This document shows positions 15,231 to 24,226 of a stretch of 59,942 nt of DNA, piece after piece. Every line of letters starts with the position of its first letter. The first letter of the stretch is position 1. The stretch lies in assembly GCA_036508135.1 (NCBI GenBank), contig DATCHW010000026.1:1-59942 (forward strand), read 5' to 3'. Both the position numbers and the translations under genes were made by a program. The notes beneath the pieces are model-generated. The model had not been told where the DNA came from. It ran no database searches and was given only the letters and a program-made list of their open reading frames with translations. The stretch is from DATCHW01 sp036508135. GTDB taxonomy: Bacteria; Bacteroidota; Ignavibacteria; Tepidaquicellales; Tepidaquicellaceae.

Positions 15231-18200
15231 TTACTCTGTAACTTTCACCCTTACACCTTCTGAGTGTGATGAAAATTCAGGTGCATAAAAGCATTGAATT
15301 GTAGCAATACCATTAGAGAAATCTCCTTTTTGTGAAACTCTCAATGGATATTCAAATACATAAGTTCCTTTCGGAAGATACCCGAAGAAGAAATTTGTAG
15401 ATGCATCGCGGGTACTTTCATAATATCCGAGATTATCCTGATATTTATATTGTGATATTACATTCAGCGGCTCGAAGCAGGAAGCTCTCATATCTTTTAA
15501 TTGAACATATTCCATATTCCTATCGACTCTTAACTCCATTCTTACTATCACTTCATCACCTACTTTCAGTGCAGCATTATCATCAACAGGTGTAATCACC
15601 GGACCGGAAGTCGTATTTTGTTTGAGGAATAATTGCTTCTTCAAACTCAGGGGTGTCTCGGCAGATGTGATTTTATCTAAATGTTCAAAATATTGCCAGT
15701 ACATTGCACCCCACGAAACACCTTCATTCTTTTTGGTTACGGTAATATTTCCCATATCATTTGTAATATCTTTTCCTATCCATGACGTCTTAAAGTAACC
15801 TGTACCTGCTTCAACTTTTACATTCTCCATTTTCTGAGGCTCGATTTTAATATTTCCGACAGTAATATCGACCATCACTTCAGTTGCAAGCCAATCCGTA
15901 CCTCTTAGAATCAATGCATACACTGCATCTGCTGTTGCAGTTGTAGTTCTCCAGTTCTGTGTCTGTTTTTGCTTTAGCAGCCATACTCTCAAATCATCCA
16001 CTGCTTTACTATCCTTCGCAACTTCATCAAAGAGTTCGACCATTAGTGCCTGCATTTCTACCGGCATTTCATACCAGTAATATCCATAGGACTGCTTCCA
16101 GTACATTCCCATTTCTTCATTTATTATTGAATATTCTTTCAATGATTTTATGATATCATCAGGAACACTTTTTTCACCGAAGCGGAAAAGCGAGAGACCT
16201 ATCATACCCTGCATATACTTGCTTTTATTCGTCCAGTATTTCTTTGCCTGACCCGTGAAGTAATCAAATGCTACCTGCGAAGCACCCGGGATTGAAATAG
16301 ATTTGAAATAACTTCTCGCATATAAATATTGTATCGCATAATAACCCAGGTTGTCATCGGATAATTTAATATAGCCTTTCTTTTCAGCCGCAAGCAATTC
16401 TTCGTATTCTCTTAAAATTGCCCCGTCCATATATGATATCGCATCTTTGACCATACCCCAGGTTCTGCTGTCGTCAATAAAATCTTTTATACCCAAATGG
16501 TCTAATCTTCCGAAACCTGTCACAAAATACTGAGTCATAAACCTGTCTTCAGGCATACCCTCGAACCATGTCCAGGCACCGTTCGGGAGTTGAAGTTTTT
16601 TCAGTTTCGATGCTGTTGCTTCGAGTTCGTTTTTCATCCTGCCGATTTCAAACAAAACACCCACTCTTCTTTTTCTTTCACTTTCGTTTTCTGCATCCCG
16701 CACCCATGGGGTTTCCTCAAGTATAAGAGTTTTCAATTCCTGATTTTTCTCCAGATTAGAAGTCAAAGCATCCGGTTCATTTTTTGCCCAGGTATCGAAT
16801 ACATCCTTTATCTTTGGATTTGAGTTTGCAATGTGTGTTGCGATACTGTTTGCATAAAAACGGTTGAATGTCTGTTCAACACATTCCCAGGGATACTCCA
16901 TCATATACGGCAATGCCTGAATTGCATACCAGGCGGGATTGGAAGTGAACTCAAGTGTCAGATTAAAATTCGATATTGTAGGAGAAACATTGTTTATTAG
17001 TTTCTCAAATTTAAATTCTTTCGTTTGATTACTTCTTATCGGCATCGGAAGAGTTTCCGTAACAAGTATTCTATTATTCAAAACCGGCAATGTTGATTCT
17101 TCACCATCCGAAAAATTCTCAGTCTTTGCATAAACTCTCCAGGTAACGGCATATAGATCTTCAGGAATAGCCAGATCATAGGTCACCGTTGTGCTTTGAC
17201 CTTTCAGGACTTCAAATGATTTGATGGCTTCACCTTTAATTAATTGCTGGTCAACCGGATTCATCGTGATAGCATCAAACAGCTGCAGTTGCGCAGAACC
17301 TTTCTGGTCTGCATCGGAGAGATTTGTAATTTTTGATGATATTGAAATATTATCCCCTTCCCTGAAGAATCTCGGGAAGTTTGAATTCACCATTAAATCT
17401 TTTTGCGTAACAAGTTCATTGGTGGTTAATCCGTATTTTAAATCTTTTGTAGTTGCAAAGCCAAGCATTTTCCATTTTGTAAGTGATTCCGGAACTTTGA
17501 AAGAAATAATTATTTCTCCGTTTTCATCAGTGCGAAGTTCGGGGTAAAAGAACGCTGTTTCATTGAAGTTTGCTCTCAACGGCATCCCCGGAGGAATGAT
17601 TCCGCCAGTTGGCAATTCTTCTTTTCTTTCTGTTTCATCATCATCTTTGCCTTTTTTGGTTTTTTTGTCTGATTCTTTATCAGAATTTTTGTATACATCT
17701 CTTTTTAATTCACCTTTTCCTGTTTCCGGAGTAATAGCAGTCTGTTCGTAAACTCCATCCATCATACGAGCATTGTACATAGAAGGATAGTATAGGAAAG
17801 AGTTATATATTAATCCGAAAGTATTAAGATAATCATATACATAAGTATAATATTCTGCGTATTCATTCCAGTTGAGCTGATATAAAGTTGAGCCGGAAGT
17901 ACCAAGATTGGAGGGCTGCTCCCAATTTCGATATGAATAATAAGACTGATAAATATTGAATCCCCAACTGTGAGGTGCAAATGCATCGAGCGATGCATCG
18001 TAAAGTGTAGCAAGCATTTCTGCGGCTACCTTATCGCCTCTTTTATCTTTAATCTTTATCTTCCATTCATCCTGCTCACCGGGCTGGAGTTTGTTTCTGA
18101 ATGTTTCGAAACTTATATCAAGCTGTTTATTTGTATATGGAACGGTTATAGTACTGCTGTTTAAGTAACATCTGTTATTGGAAATAAATGAAAAATGGAC

Positions 18201-21200
18201 ATCGATATTTCCCCTGTATTCTTCTTTGATAGGGATAAGGAACAATTTCTGCTCGCCGGAAAATTTAATCCACTCCTTGTGTATAATTTCGCCTTCCCTT
18301 TCTATTTCATATAAAACATTCTGATTATTTGCAGAGCTTCCTGCGAGGAATTGTGCATCTTCATAAGGTTCGACAGTCGATTTTATGAACTCAAACCAAT
18401 TAGCAGAGGGATACGGCAGAGTTTTTTCCTCGGTAGAATATATAGTAAAATATTTGAGTTCCTTTACATCCTGCCCGAAATTATCTTTTGATAAAATTTC
18501 CATCAGATATTCACCCGTCTGATAGTTTCTCAAATCATTAAGATTAAGCGAAGTGTCATTGGCAGTATTAAAATTCTGGCTGAAAACTTCTTTTTCTTTT
18601 TCCCACTTAAGCATATTATTTTCTTCTGCATAGACGTCTTCAGGGAATAAGTTATGAAATTCCGTTTCAGATAATATAAACTTATCCGGTGCACCCCAAA
18701 GTCTTGTCCGGTATGCTTTATCAGGATTTTTTAATCTGTATATCGATAGGCTTCCGCTCGCGGGAACGTAAACCCCGCTAAGATTGCGGGACATTATTTT
18801 GTAATTTGTATTCCCGTTCTTATTTATTTTATCGGGAATATCAGTATTTATTCTCAATGTAACATATCCGACGCTTACATATTTTGATGCACTTCTGGTT
18901 TCTCCGTTTAAATCGGTAACATCAACATTAACGGTATATGTGTAAGTCGGTTTTGATTCTGCTGGTACAGTTAAATCCGGAACGGCTGTGAAGTTAAATT
19001 CGTAGTTGCCGTTTTCATCAGTCTTTGCAGTGCCGCTTGTGATTTCAACATCAGACTGTTTGTAATAGGAGCCGTACCAGAACCACCACCAGTCCGGGAA
19101 GAAAGTTTTTCTTACAACTCTGAATTTCATATTTGCATTATCTATATTCGCTCCTGAATATGCTTTTGCCAAACCGGTAACCTTCACATTTTCTCCGAGT
19201 TTGTAGCTGTCATTTAATTCATTTATCTTCACTTCAAACTTGGGGCGTTTATAATCCTCTACTGAAATCTGTACGGAACCATAGACTCCCGGACACTGTA
19301 TCGACATTTTCCCGTTTAAACCGGAAGTGGGAGCTGTAAATGAACCATTAATTGTTCCATATTCATTTGTTTTTAAATCCTGGTTAGATATTTCTTTGGA
19401 ATTAGCATCAAGGAAAACAACATTATAAGAGTTATCAGGGACAATCTTATTATCCTTTTCCTTTGTGCTGATTGCTATTGCCTTGAAATAAACTGTTTGT
19501 CCCGGACGATAAATTGCCCTGTCCGTGAAGAAATATAAAGTTGTGTAAGCATCATTATCTTCTTTGGCATATTTATTACCGATATAGAAATAATTTTCAA
19601 GCAATACGGATTCATCATTCGTTGTCACTTCAAGATAAAAATCCCTGTATTTTTCACCGGCTTTTACTATTATATGCCCTTCATTATCTGCTGTGAGTTT
19701 TTCACCTTTGGTTTTTTGATAACGGTATGTATTATAATCATAAAAATAATCCCATATCTGTACGGACGCTTGGGCTAAAGGTTCTCCTGTAATTGAATTC
19801 AGCAAATAAAATTCACGGTTATTTTCCGAATCATATCTTGAGATGTAACTGATTTTTGATACATTAACCAAACTGTATGTAACTGCATTATTTTCGAAAA
19901 CAAGATTTTCATCAGTTCCTGCAAGAATAATATATTTCCCAAGCGGAAGTTCCGGAATTTTTGATTCCGCCGAGTGGCTCTGGTAGTCACCATCATCGGG
20001 CAGGGTTACTTCAAACTTGTGAATTGGATTTTTACCTTTATAATACTCTAATATATAAGCATACAATCCTTTGTCTTCCGGCTTGCTGTATGATAATTCT
20101 TCAAATTCCGCCTGAGTAGTTTCTATAACTCTGAAATAAAGCCTGTTTAAATTTTTAAAATTTATCAAACAGCGGAAGGGTTTTCCCGGAGCATTGGTTT
20201 CCTCAAATGTGAGCTGAACACTCTTTGTACTGATTGTGCCCTGCAGAGCCTTGCAGTTCTTTGCGCCTACTGATTCAGGATATTTATCTATTCCAGTCTG
20301 GCATAAATCATAAGCTTTTTTAGATTCCCATTTGTATTCCTCTGATTTATGAGGGTCATATTTAGTCGCATTATTATAATAGATACATGCTTCATCGTAA
20401 ATTGCTTCAGCCGAGACAGGACTTGAGGAATATTTACTCTGAATATTTTGTAATGCTTTTACATATAAATTTATTTTCTCCTGATTTGCAGAATTACTAT
20501 AAACGAATTCGAGTCTTTTAAGATCGGATATGATAAGTGCATCGGGATTATAGTCATAGAGATGGAATTTTAATAAATCCTGAAACAACTTTGCCGCATA
20601 AAATTTATACGAATATGTGTCTTTTGTTTCAATATTAATATTAACGTAATCGTTTGCACTGCTGAAGAATTCATCATCATTCAAAGTAAATTGTTCTGCA
20701 GGTTTGGTAACGTCGGGTTCGGAGCTCATAAAGAAATCAATCGCACTGTGAGCGAGCAGGTCATATAAAGTAGGTCTGAATTCCCTGCCGTCAATATAAT
20801 TTAATTCAATTTTCTGTTTTATAAGCAGAAGTTGATATTCATCAAGTTTAATTGACTGCAAATTTCCTGCATTTTCCAATGATAATTTATAATTTTCAAT
20901 AACTTCATCAACAATTTTTTTCAGGTCCCAGGTCTTCATATCTTCCAGCTTGAAATTCACTACTTCCGAGCGGTCAAGAAATTTATATTTATTGTTTGTG
21001 TAATAATTCCAGTATAGTTCTGCAAGAGCCGAATGCAGTATGTTTTTCGAAGGGAAGGGAGCGATTGGAATATCGGCTTTCACCTCATCGATAGCATTCT
21101 CAATATCATATTCCTCGATATCACGTCTGATTTTTGCCTTATAAAAGATTGCTTTGATATAATTCTGCTGGTTAACTTCGCTTTTAGCGGTTTCATAAAT

Positions 21201-21386
21201 TCTCTGGACAACTTCGAGAGCTGATTTTGGAAAACCCTGATTGATAAGCGAATCGGCTATTATCCATTCTTTTTCATAATCAAAATATAATTTATCCTGA
21301 TTACCGGTAATTTTATCTAATGCATTAGAATTATAATATAATGCACTTAATAAAATCACAGAAATAACAAAGATTAAATTTTTCAT
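15231..21386 (-). CDS. Very large secreted alpha-2-macroglobulin family protein
   Basis: 2051 residues with a signal peptide (MKNLIFVISVILLSALYYNSNA). The first ~400 residues are helical, TPR-like. Then follow macroglobulin beta-domains, recognisable at AIYRPGQTVYFKAIA (MG2-type, about 625) and the A2M core ANFNETAFFYPELRTDENGEI (about 1270). The thioester motif Cys-Val-Glu-Gln is intact in YPWECVEQTFNR (about 1500) and leads an alpha-helical thioester domain with DNLGYYAIQYLYARS-type toroid helices. A receptor-like beta domain ends the protein. Members trap proteases by covalent cross-linking after bait cleavage; bacterial versions protect the envelope. Here no penicillin-binding-protein partner (PbpC) adjoins it. 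An insert of about 45 charged residues (DKKTKKGKDDDETERKEE, about 1225-1240) may be the bait-like exposed region. It is divergent from the nitroreductase gene across 253 bp. Confidence 0.92.
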   Translation of the reverse strand: MKNLIFVISVILLSALYYNSNALDKITGNQDKLYFDYEKEWIIADSLINQGFPKSALEVVQRIYETAKSEVNQQNYIKAIFYKAKIRRDIEEYDIENAIDEVKADIPIAPFPSKNILHSALAELYWNYYTNNKYKFLDRSEVVNFKLEDMKTWDLKKIVDEVIENYKLSLENAGNLQSIKLDEYQLLLIKQKIELNYIDGREFRPTLYDLLAHSAIDFFMSSEPDVTKPAEQFTLNDDEFFSSANDYVNINIETKDTYSYKFYAAKLFQDLLKFHLYDYNPDALIISDLKRLEFVYSNSANQEKINLYVKALQNIQSKYSSSPVSAEAIYDEACIYYNNATKYDPHKSEEYKWESKKAYDLCQTGIDKYPESVGAKNCKALQGTISTKSVQLTFEETNAPGKPFRCLINFKNLNRLYFRVIETTQAEFEELSYSKPEDKGLYAYILEYYKGKNPIHKFEVTLPDDGDYQSHSAESKIPELPLGKYIILAGTDENLVFENNAVTYSLVNVSKISYISRYDSENNREFYLLNSITGEPLAQASVQIWDYFYDYNTYRYQKTKGEKLTADNEGHIIVKAGEKYRDFYLEVTTNDESVLLENYFYIGNKYAKEDNDAYTTLYFFTDRAIYRPGQTVYFKAIAISTKEKDNKIVPDNSYNVVFLDANSKEISNQDLKTNEYGTINGSFTAPTSGLNGKMSIQCPGVYGSVQISVEDYKRPKFEVKINELNDSYKLGENVKVTGLAKAYSGANIDNANMKFRVVRKTFFPDWWWFWYGSYYKQSDVEITSGTAKTDENGNYEFNFTAVPDLTVPAESKPTYTYTVNVDVTDLNGETRSASKYVSVGYVTLRINTDIPDKINKNGNTNYKIMSRNLSGVYVPASGSLSIYRLKNPDKAYRTRLWGAPDKFILSETEFHNLFPEDVYAEENNMLKWEKEKEVFSQNFNTANDTSLNLNDLRNYQTGEYLMEILSKDNFGQDVKELKYFTIYSTEEKTLPYPSANWFEFIKSTVEPYEDAQFLAGSSANNQNVLYEIEREGEIIHKEWIKFSGEQKLFLIPIKEEYRGNIDVHFSFISNNRCYLNSSTITVPYTNKQLDISFETFRNKLQPGEQDEWKIKIKDKRGDKVAAEMLATLYDASLDAFAPHSWGFNIYQSYYSYRNWEQPSNLGTSGSTLYQLNWNEYAEYYTYVYDYLNTFGLIYNSFLYYPSMYNARMMDGVYEQTAITPETGKGELKRDVYKNSDKESDKKTKKGKDDDETERKEELPTGGIIPPGMPLRANFNETAFFYPELRTDENGEIIISFKVPESLTKWKMLGFATTKDLKYGLTTNELVTQKDLMVNSNFPRFFREGDNISISSKITNLSDADQKGSAQLQLFDAITMNPVDQQLIKGEAIKSFEVLKGQSTTVTYDLAIPEDLYAVTWRVYAKTENFSDGEESTLPVLNNRILVTETLPMPIRSNQTKEFKFEKLINNVSPTISNFNLTLEFTSNPAWYAIQALPYMMEYPWECVEQTFNRFYANSIATHIANSNPKIKDVFDTWAKNEPDALTSNLEKNQELKTLILEETPWVRDAENESERKRRVGVLFEIGRMKNELEATASKLKKLQLPNGAWTWFEGMPEDRFMTQYFVTGFGRLDHLGIKDFIDDSRTWGMVKDAISYMDGAILREYEELLAAEKKGYIKLSDDNLGYYAIQYLYARSYFKSISIPGASQVAFDYFTGQAKKYWTNKSKYMQGMIGLSLFRFGEKSVPDDIIKSLKEYSIINEEMGMYWKQSYGYYWYEMPVEMQALMVELFDEVAKDSKAVDDLRVWLLKQKQTQNWRTTTATADAVYALILRGTDWLATEVMVDITVGNIKIEPQKMENVKVEAGTGYFKTSWIGKDITNDMGNITVTKKNEGVSWGAMYWQYFEHLDKITSAETPLSLKKQLFLKQNTTSGPVITPVDDNAALKVGDEVIVRMELRVDRNMEYVQLKDMRASCFEPLNVISQYKYQDNLGYYESTRDASTNFFFGYLPKGTYVFEYPLRVSQKGDFSNGIATIQCFYAPEFSSHSEGVRVKVTE

Positions 21387-21639
21387 AACTTTTTACGATT
21401 TTAAATTGGCGAACACTCTATTTTAAAAGAAACTTTGTTTGGATTTTATTTTTTAACTCACGAAAATCATTTTTGTTTCAAAAAGTGGACAGTATAATTT
21501 TAAAATCCCCAATACCATTTAAGAAGGCAAAATGTTTTCTGTATAACAAACGAATAAAAATATCATTTCTAATTACATATTAAAACACATAATTTTGTAC
21601 AAAGGTATTGTAACTTGATAAAATAAAGAAACAAAAATA

Positions 21640-22143
21640 ATGAAAGATATAATATTAACCAGAAGAAGCATTAGGGCATACAAACCGACGTCTATTAAAG
21701 AAGAAGACGTTGAATATTTATTAAGGGCGGCGATGAGTGCACCATCGGCAAAGAACATTAATCCATGGTATTTTATCGTGATACGCGACAGAAAAATTTT
21801 AGATGAAATTCCGAAAATTCATGAATATTCTAAGATGCTTTACGAAGCACCGCTTGCAATTTGTGTCTGTGGTAATTCCGGAGCGGATAAATTCGGAGGA
21901 TACTGGATACAGGATTGCTCTGCGGCGAGTGAAAATATTTTACTTGCGGCAAATTCAATCGGATTAGGTTCAGTTTGGCTTGGAGTTTTCCCAAGGGAAG
22001 AACGTATTGAAAAATTGAAAAAATTATTAAATATACCTGATGGTATTACCCCATTATCGATATTAGCAATCGGATATCCTAACGAAGAAAAACCTCCCAG
22101 TGAACGGTATAAAAAAGACAGAGTTCATTTTGATAAATGGTAA
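21640..22143 (+). CDS. Nitroreductase family flavoprotein
   Basis: 167 residues, typical of the short NADH-oxidase/nitroreductase fold. FMN-binding features are RRSIRAYKP at the N-terminus, APSAKNINPWYFIVI (about 35-49) and GLGSVWLGVF (about 109-118), with IGYPNEEKPP near the end. It would use NAD(P)H to reduce nitro compounds, quinones or similar substrates in the cytoplasm; the physiological substrate cannot be read from sequence. It is monocistronic. The 253-bp gap shared with the divergent A2M gene is A+T-rich; I see no convincing operator. Confidence 0.93.
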   Translation: MKDIILTRRSIRAYKPTSIKEEDVEYLLRAAMSAPSAKNINPWYFIVIRDRKILDEIPKIHEYSKMLYEAPLAICVCGNSGADKFGGYWIQDCSAASENILLAANSIGLGSVWLGVFPREERIEKLKKLLNIPDGITPLSILAIGYPNEEKPPSERYKKDRVHFDKW

Positions 22144-22262
22144 ATGTTAAAAGGTGAAAAAGTAAAAAGGTGAAAAAGTGAAAGGTGAAAAGGTGAAAAA
22201 GTAAAAAGGTAAAAAGGTGAAAAAGTGAAAAAGTGAAAAAGTGAAAAGGTGAAAAAATAAAA
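22144..22262. repeat. GGTGAAAAAGTGAAAA simple-sequence tract
   Basis: About 115 bp built from 7- to 8-bp words (GTGAAAA, GTAAAAAG, GGTGAAAA) directly after the nitroreductase stop. Related tracts are at 3597-3632 (GTGAAGAAGTGAGGAA) and 36752-36778 (AAAAGTGAAAAGGTGAAAAG). Strand asymmetry is extreme (purine-only for long stretches). Confidence 0.85.
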
Positions 22263-22293
22263 GATTAAATTTTTCACATGTTTTTCAATCACC

Positions 22294-22319
22294 CGTCGAA
22301 GCTCCCGCATTTATCGGGA
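22294..22319. repeat. Dispersed GTCGAAG-TCCCGCATTTATCGGGA element
   Basis: This is the reverse complement of the hairpin segment at 287-310 and 664-687, with one or two changes. It lies in the 320-bp gap between nitroreductase and the AAA ATPase; the rest of that gap is the simple-sequence tract and A+T-rich DNA with no gene. Confidence 0.7.
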
Positions 22320-22463
22320 ATTGAGAATGTCTGTAATCGGTGTAATCAGTCTCATCATTTGAATCAGTGATTCTTTTCCATGCCGATTATTGCTATAAAG
22401 TACTTGCTTTTCGACGTGATTTTGTTTATGTTAATTAGAACTTAAATATCTAAATGACATAGT

Positions 22464-23624
22464 ATGGTAAAACGCGAAATTTCGGAACGTCTTTTAATGT
22501 TGTCTGAAAAAATCCCGATTCTGACCATAACAGGTCCAAGACAATCAGGAAAAACCACCCTTGCCCGGAATGTGTTTCCAAAATACCGCTATATATCTCT
22601 TGAAAATCCCGATAATCTTGATTTTGCTCTTTCTGACCCTAAAGGATTTTTAAATACTTATGGGCAAAAAATCATTATTGACGAAGCACAATATGCACCA
22701 AATCTTTTTTCATATATTCAAACAACAGTTGACGAAAAGAAAATAAACGGTTCATATATTCTAACGGGTTCACAGAATTTTTTATTGCACGAAAAGATAT
22801 CACAAAGTTTGGCAGGAAGAGTAATAATTTTTAACTTATTACCTTTTAGTTATGATGAGTTGAGAAATACAAAATATAAAATCAATAAACTTTCGGAATT
22901 AATAGTCAAAGGCTTTTATCCGAGGATATACGACTCGGGGTTAAACTCTTCTGATTGGTATCCTTCATATATCCAAACCTATTTAGAAAGAGATGTAAGA
23001 CAGATTATTAATGTCGGTGATATAAATACGTTCAGAAATTTTCTTAGAATTTGTGCGGGACGAAGCGGACAAGTATTAAACTTAAGCAGTATCGGTAATG
23101 ACCTTGGTATTTCTTATCAAACTGTAAAAAAATGGTTGTCTGTATTAGAGCAGAGTTATATAGTATATTTTTTACAACCTTATTATAAAAATTTTAATAA
23201 AAGAATTATAAAATCACCGAAATTATATTTTTATGATACAGGTCTTGTATGTGCCTTGCTTGGAATAAATTCCCCTGAATCGTATGAATTGCATTTTCTA
23301 AAGGGTAATATTTTTGAAACGTTTGTGATTTCTGAATTTCTAAAAAATAAATTCAATACAGGAAGCAATAATGAATTATATTTTTGGAGAGATTCAAATG
23401 GAAATGAGATTGATTGTATTATATCACACGGTTTAAATTTAAAAGCAATAGAGATAAAATCCGGAGAAACTATTAAATCTGAATTTTTTAAAACACTTTA
23501 TCTCTGGAGTAATTTAGATATAAAAAAGAATAATGATTTAAATTTGGTTTATGGAGGTTCTGAAAATCAAAAAAGGAATTCTGTAAAAATTTCCGGTTGG
23601 GATAGTTGTACAAAAGTATTATAA
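22464..23624 (+). CDS. AAA ATPase with DUF4143 / nuclease-like C-terminus
   Basis: 386 residues. The N-terminal AAA domain has Walker A GPRQSGKTT (about 23-31), Walker B IIIDEAQ (about 71-77) and the sensor-like YILTGSQN. The middle carries the family signatures LAGRV..LLPFSYDE, YPSYIQTYLERDVRQI and a winged-helix-like segment (NDLGISYQTVKKWL). The end is the DUF4143 block LYFYDTGLVCALLGI, GNIFETFVISE, then FWRDSNGNEIDCI and LKAIEIKSGE, an arrangement (E..D..ExK) like PD-(D/E)XK nucleases. These proteins are common, variably distributed accessory genes, and their function is undetermined. Repeats lie on both sides, which fits an acquired gene. ATG at 22464 is the only plausible start. Confidence 0.9.
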   Translation: MVKREISERLLMLSEKIPILTITGPRQSGKTTLARNVFPKYRYISLENPDNLDFALSDPKGFLNTYGQKIIIDEAQYAPNLFSYIQTTVDEKKINGSYILTGSQNFLLHEKISQSLAGRVIIFNLLPFSYDELRNTKYKINKLSELIVKGFYPRIYDSGLNSSDWYPSYIQTYLERDVRQIINVGDINTFRNFLRICAGRSGQVLNLSSIGNDLGISYQTVKKWLSVLEQSYIVYFLQPYYKNFNKRIIKSPKLYFYDTGLVCALLGINSPESYELHFLKGNIFETFVISEFLKNKFNTGSNNELYFWRDSNGNEIDCIISHGLNLKAIEIKSGETIKSEFFKTLYLWSNLDIKKNNDLNLVYGGSENQKRNSVKISGWDSCTKVL

Positions 23625-23758
23625 ATTGTCATAACTTCTTCCCACAACTAAAGTTATGGGTTGTAAGACTGAATCAAACAAACATCTGGTTTCATTAATA
23701 ATTATTTCCCGATTCACAAGTTCATCGGGATTTCACTCCGTTCAACATTAATTATTGC

Positions 23759-23956
23759 TCATTTTGCAAGTTCGTTGATATAATCTTCCGGGACGGGTTC
23801 GCCGGCATAAAAGTCTCCTCTTTTTCCCTGTGTGTATGCCCATCTATCCAGCCAGCTAATCCCTGCTTTTTTATAAAATTCATCTTTTGTCAGATATGCC
23901 GGGTCTTTCAAAGCTTCTTCGAGTGTGGTAAATTTATAACCATGATTTACGAGCAT
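23759..23956 (-). pseudogene. Truncated polysaccharide deacetylase (C-terminal fragment)
   Basis: The 65 residues HGYKFTTLEEALKDPAY...GISWLDRWAYTQGKRGDF match the C-terminal end of NodB-type polysaccharide deacetylases as I know them (FxTLEEAL, GISWLxRWA). The catalytic NodB domain with its Asp and His residues is missing. Upstream, the reading frame ends 6 bp from a dispersed palindromic element (23962), which sits exactly at the break. The fragment is therefore probably the remains of a gene cut by rearrangement at the element. There is no signal peptide and no upstream promoter of its own. Confidence 0.65.
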
Positions 23957-23961
23957 TTTTT

Positions 23962-24055
23962 GCCGCTGTTGGTGTTTAAGCGTAGCGACACCAACAGCAC
24001 GTATAATAGTTGTTGGTGACGTTCAAAGCCGTTCGAACTAAACACCAATAACGGC
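23962..24055. repeat. Two-hairpin dispersed palindromic element, copy 2
   Basis: GCCGCTGTTGGTGTTTAAGC starts the element and ACACCAATAACGGC ends it. Hairpin 1 pairs GCTGTTGGTGT with ACACCAACAGC around TTAAGCGTAGCG; hairpin 2 pairs GTTGTTGGTG with the terminal CACCAATAAC arm around an inner GTTC..GAAC stem. It is almost identical to the copy at 25507-25600, including the CAAAAAT flank. It lies at the broken end of the deacetylase fragment. Confidence 0.9.
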
Positions 24056-24123
24056 TCAAAAATTCAATTCAGAGAATTAAATATCTCCGTTTATTAAATA
24101 GTCTGTATTAATAAGGGCGAACA

Positions 24124-24148
24124 CCCTCCAAAGAAACGGAGGGCGGGC
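24124..24148. repeat. CCCTCC-N8-GGAGGG dispersed hairpin
   Basis: CCCTCCAAAGAAACGGAGGGCGGGC. Related copies are at about 26426-26452 (CCCCTCCAAAAAAACGGAGG) and, more diverged, at about 41602-41635. This one lies downstream of the Rh50 gene, where it could act as a terminator for it, although it has no T tract. Confidence 0.65.
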
Positions 24149-24226
24149 ATATGTTCGCCACCACAGCTACAAATTTATTTATTAATTATGTTTTTTGGAA
24201 ATTGCCGAAAACACGCTAATTATTTT

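Noticed and set aside
17810..20000. Short frames on either strand inside the A2M gene
   Set aside because: They lie within a continuous, well-supported 2051-residue reading frame and resemble no family.
22464..24055. A phage-defence island around the AAA/DUF4143 gene
   Set aside because: Only one such gene is present, with no recognisable defence partner nearby; the toxin-antitoxin pair is 2 kb away beyond the Rh50 gene.
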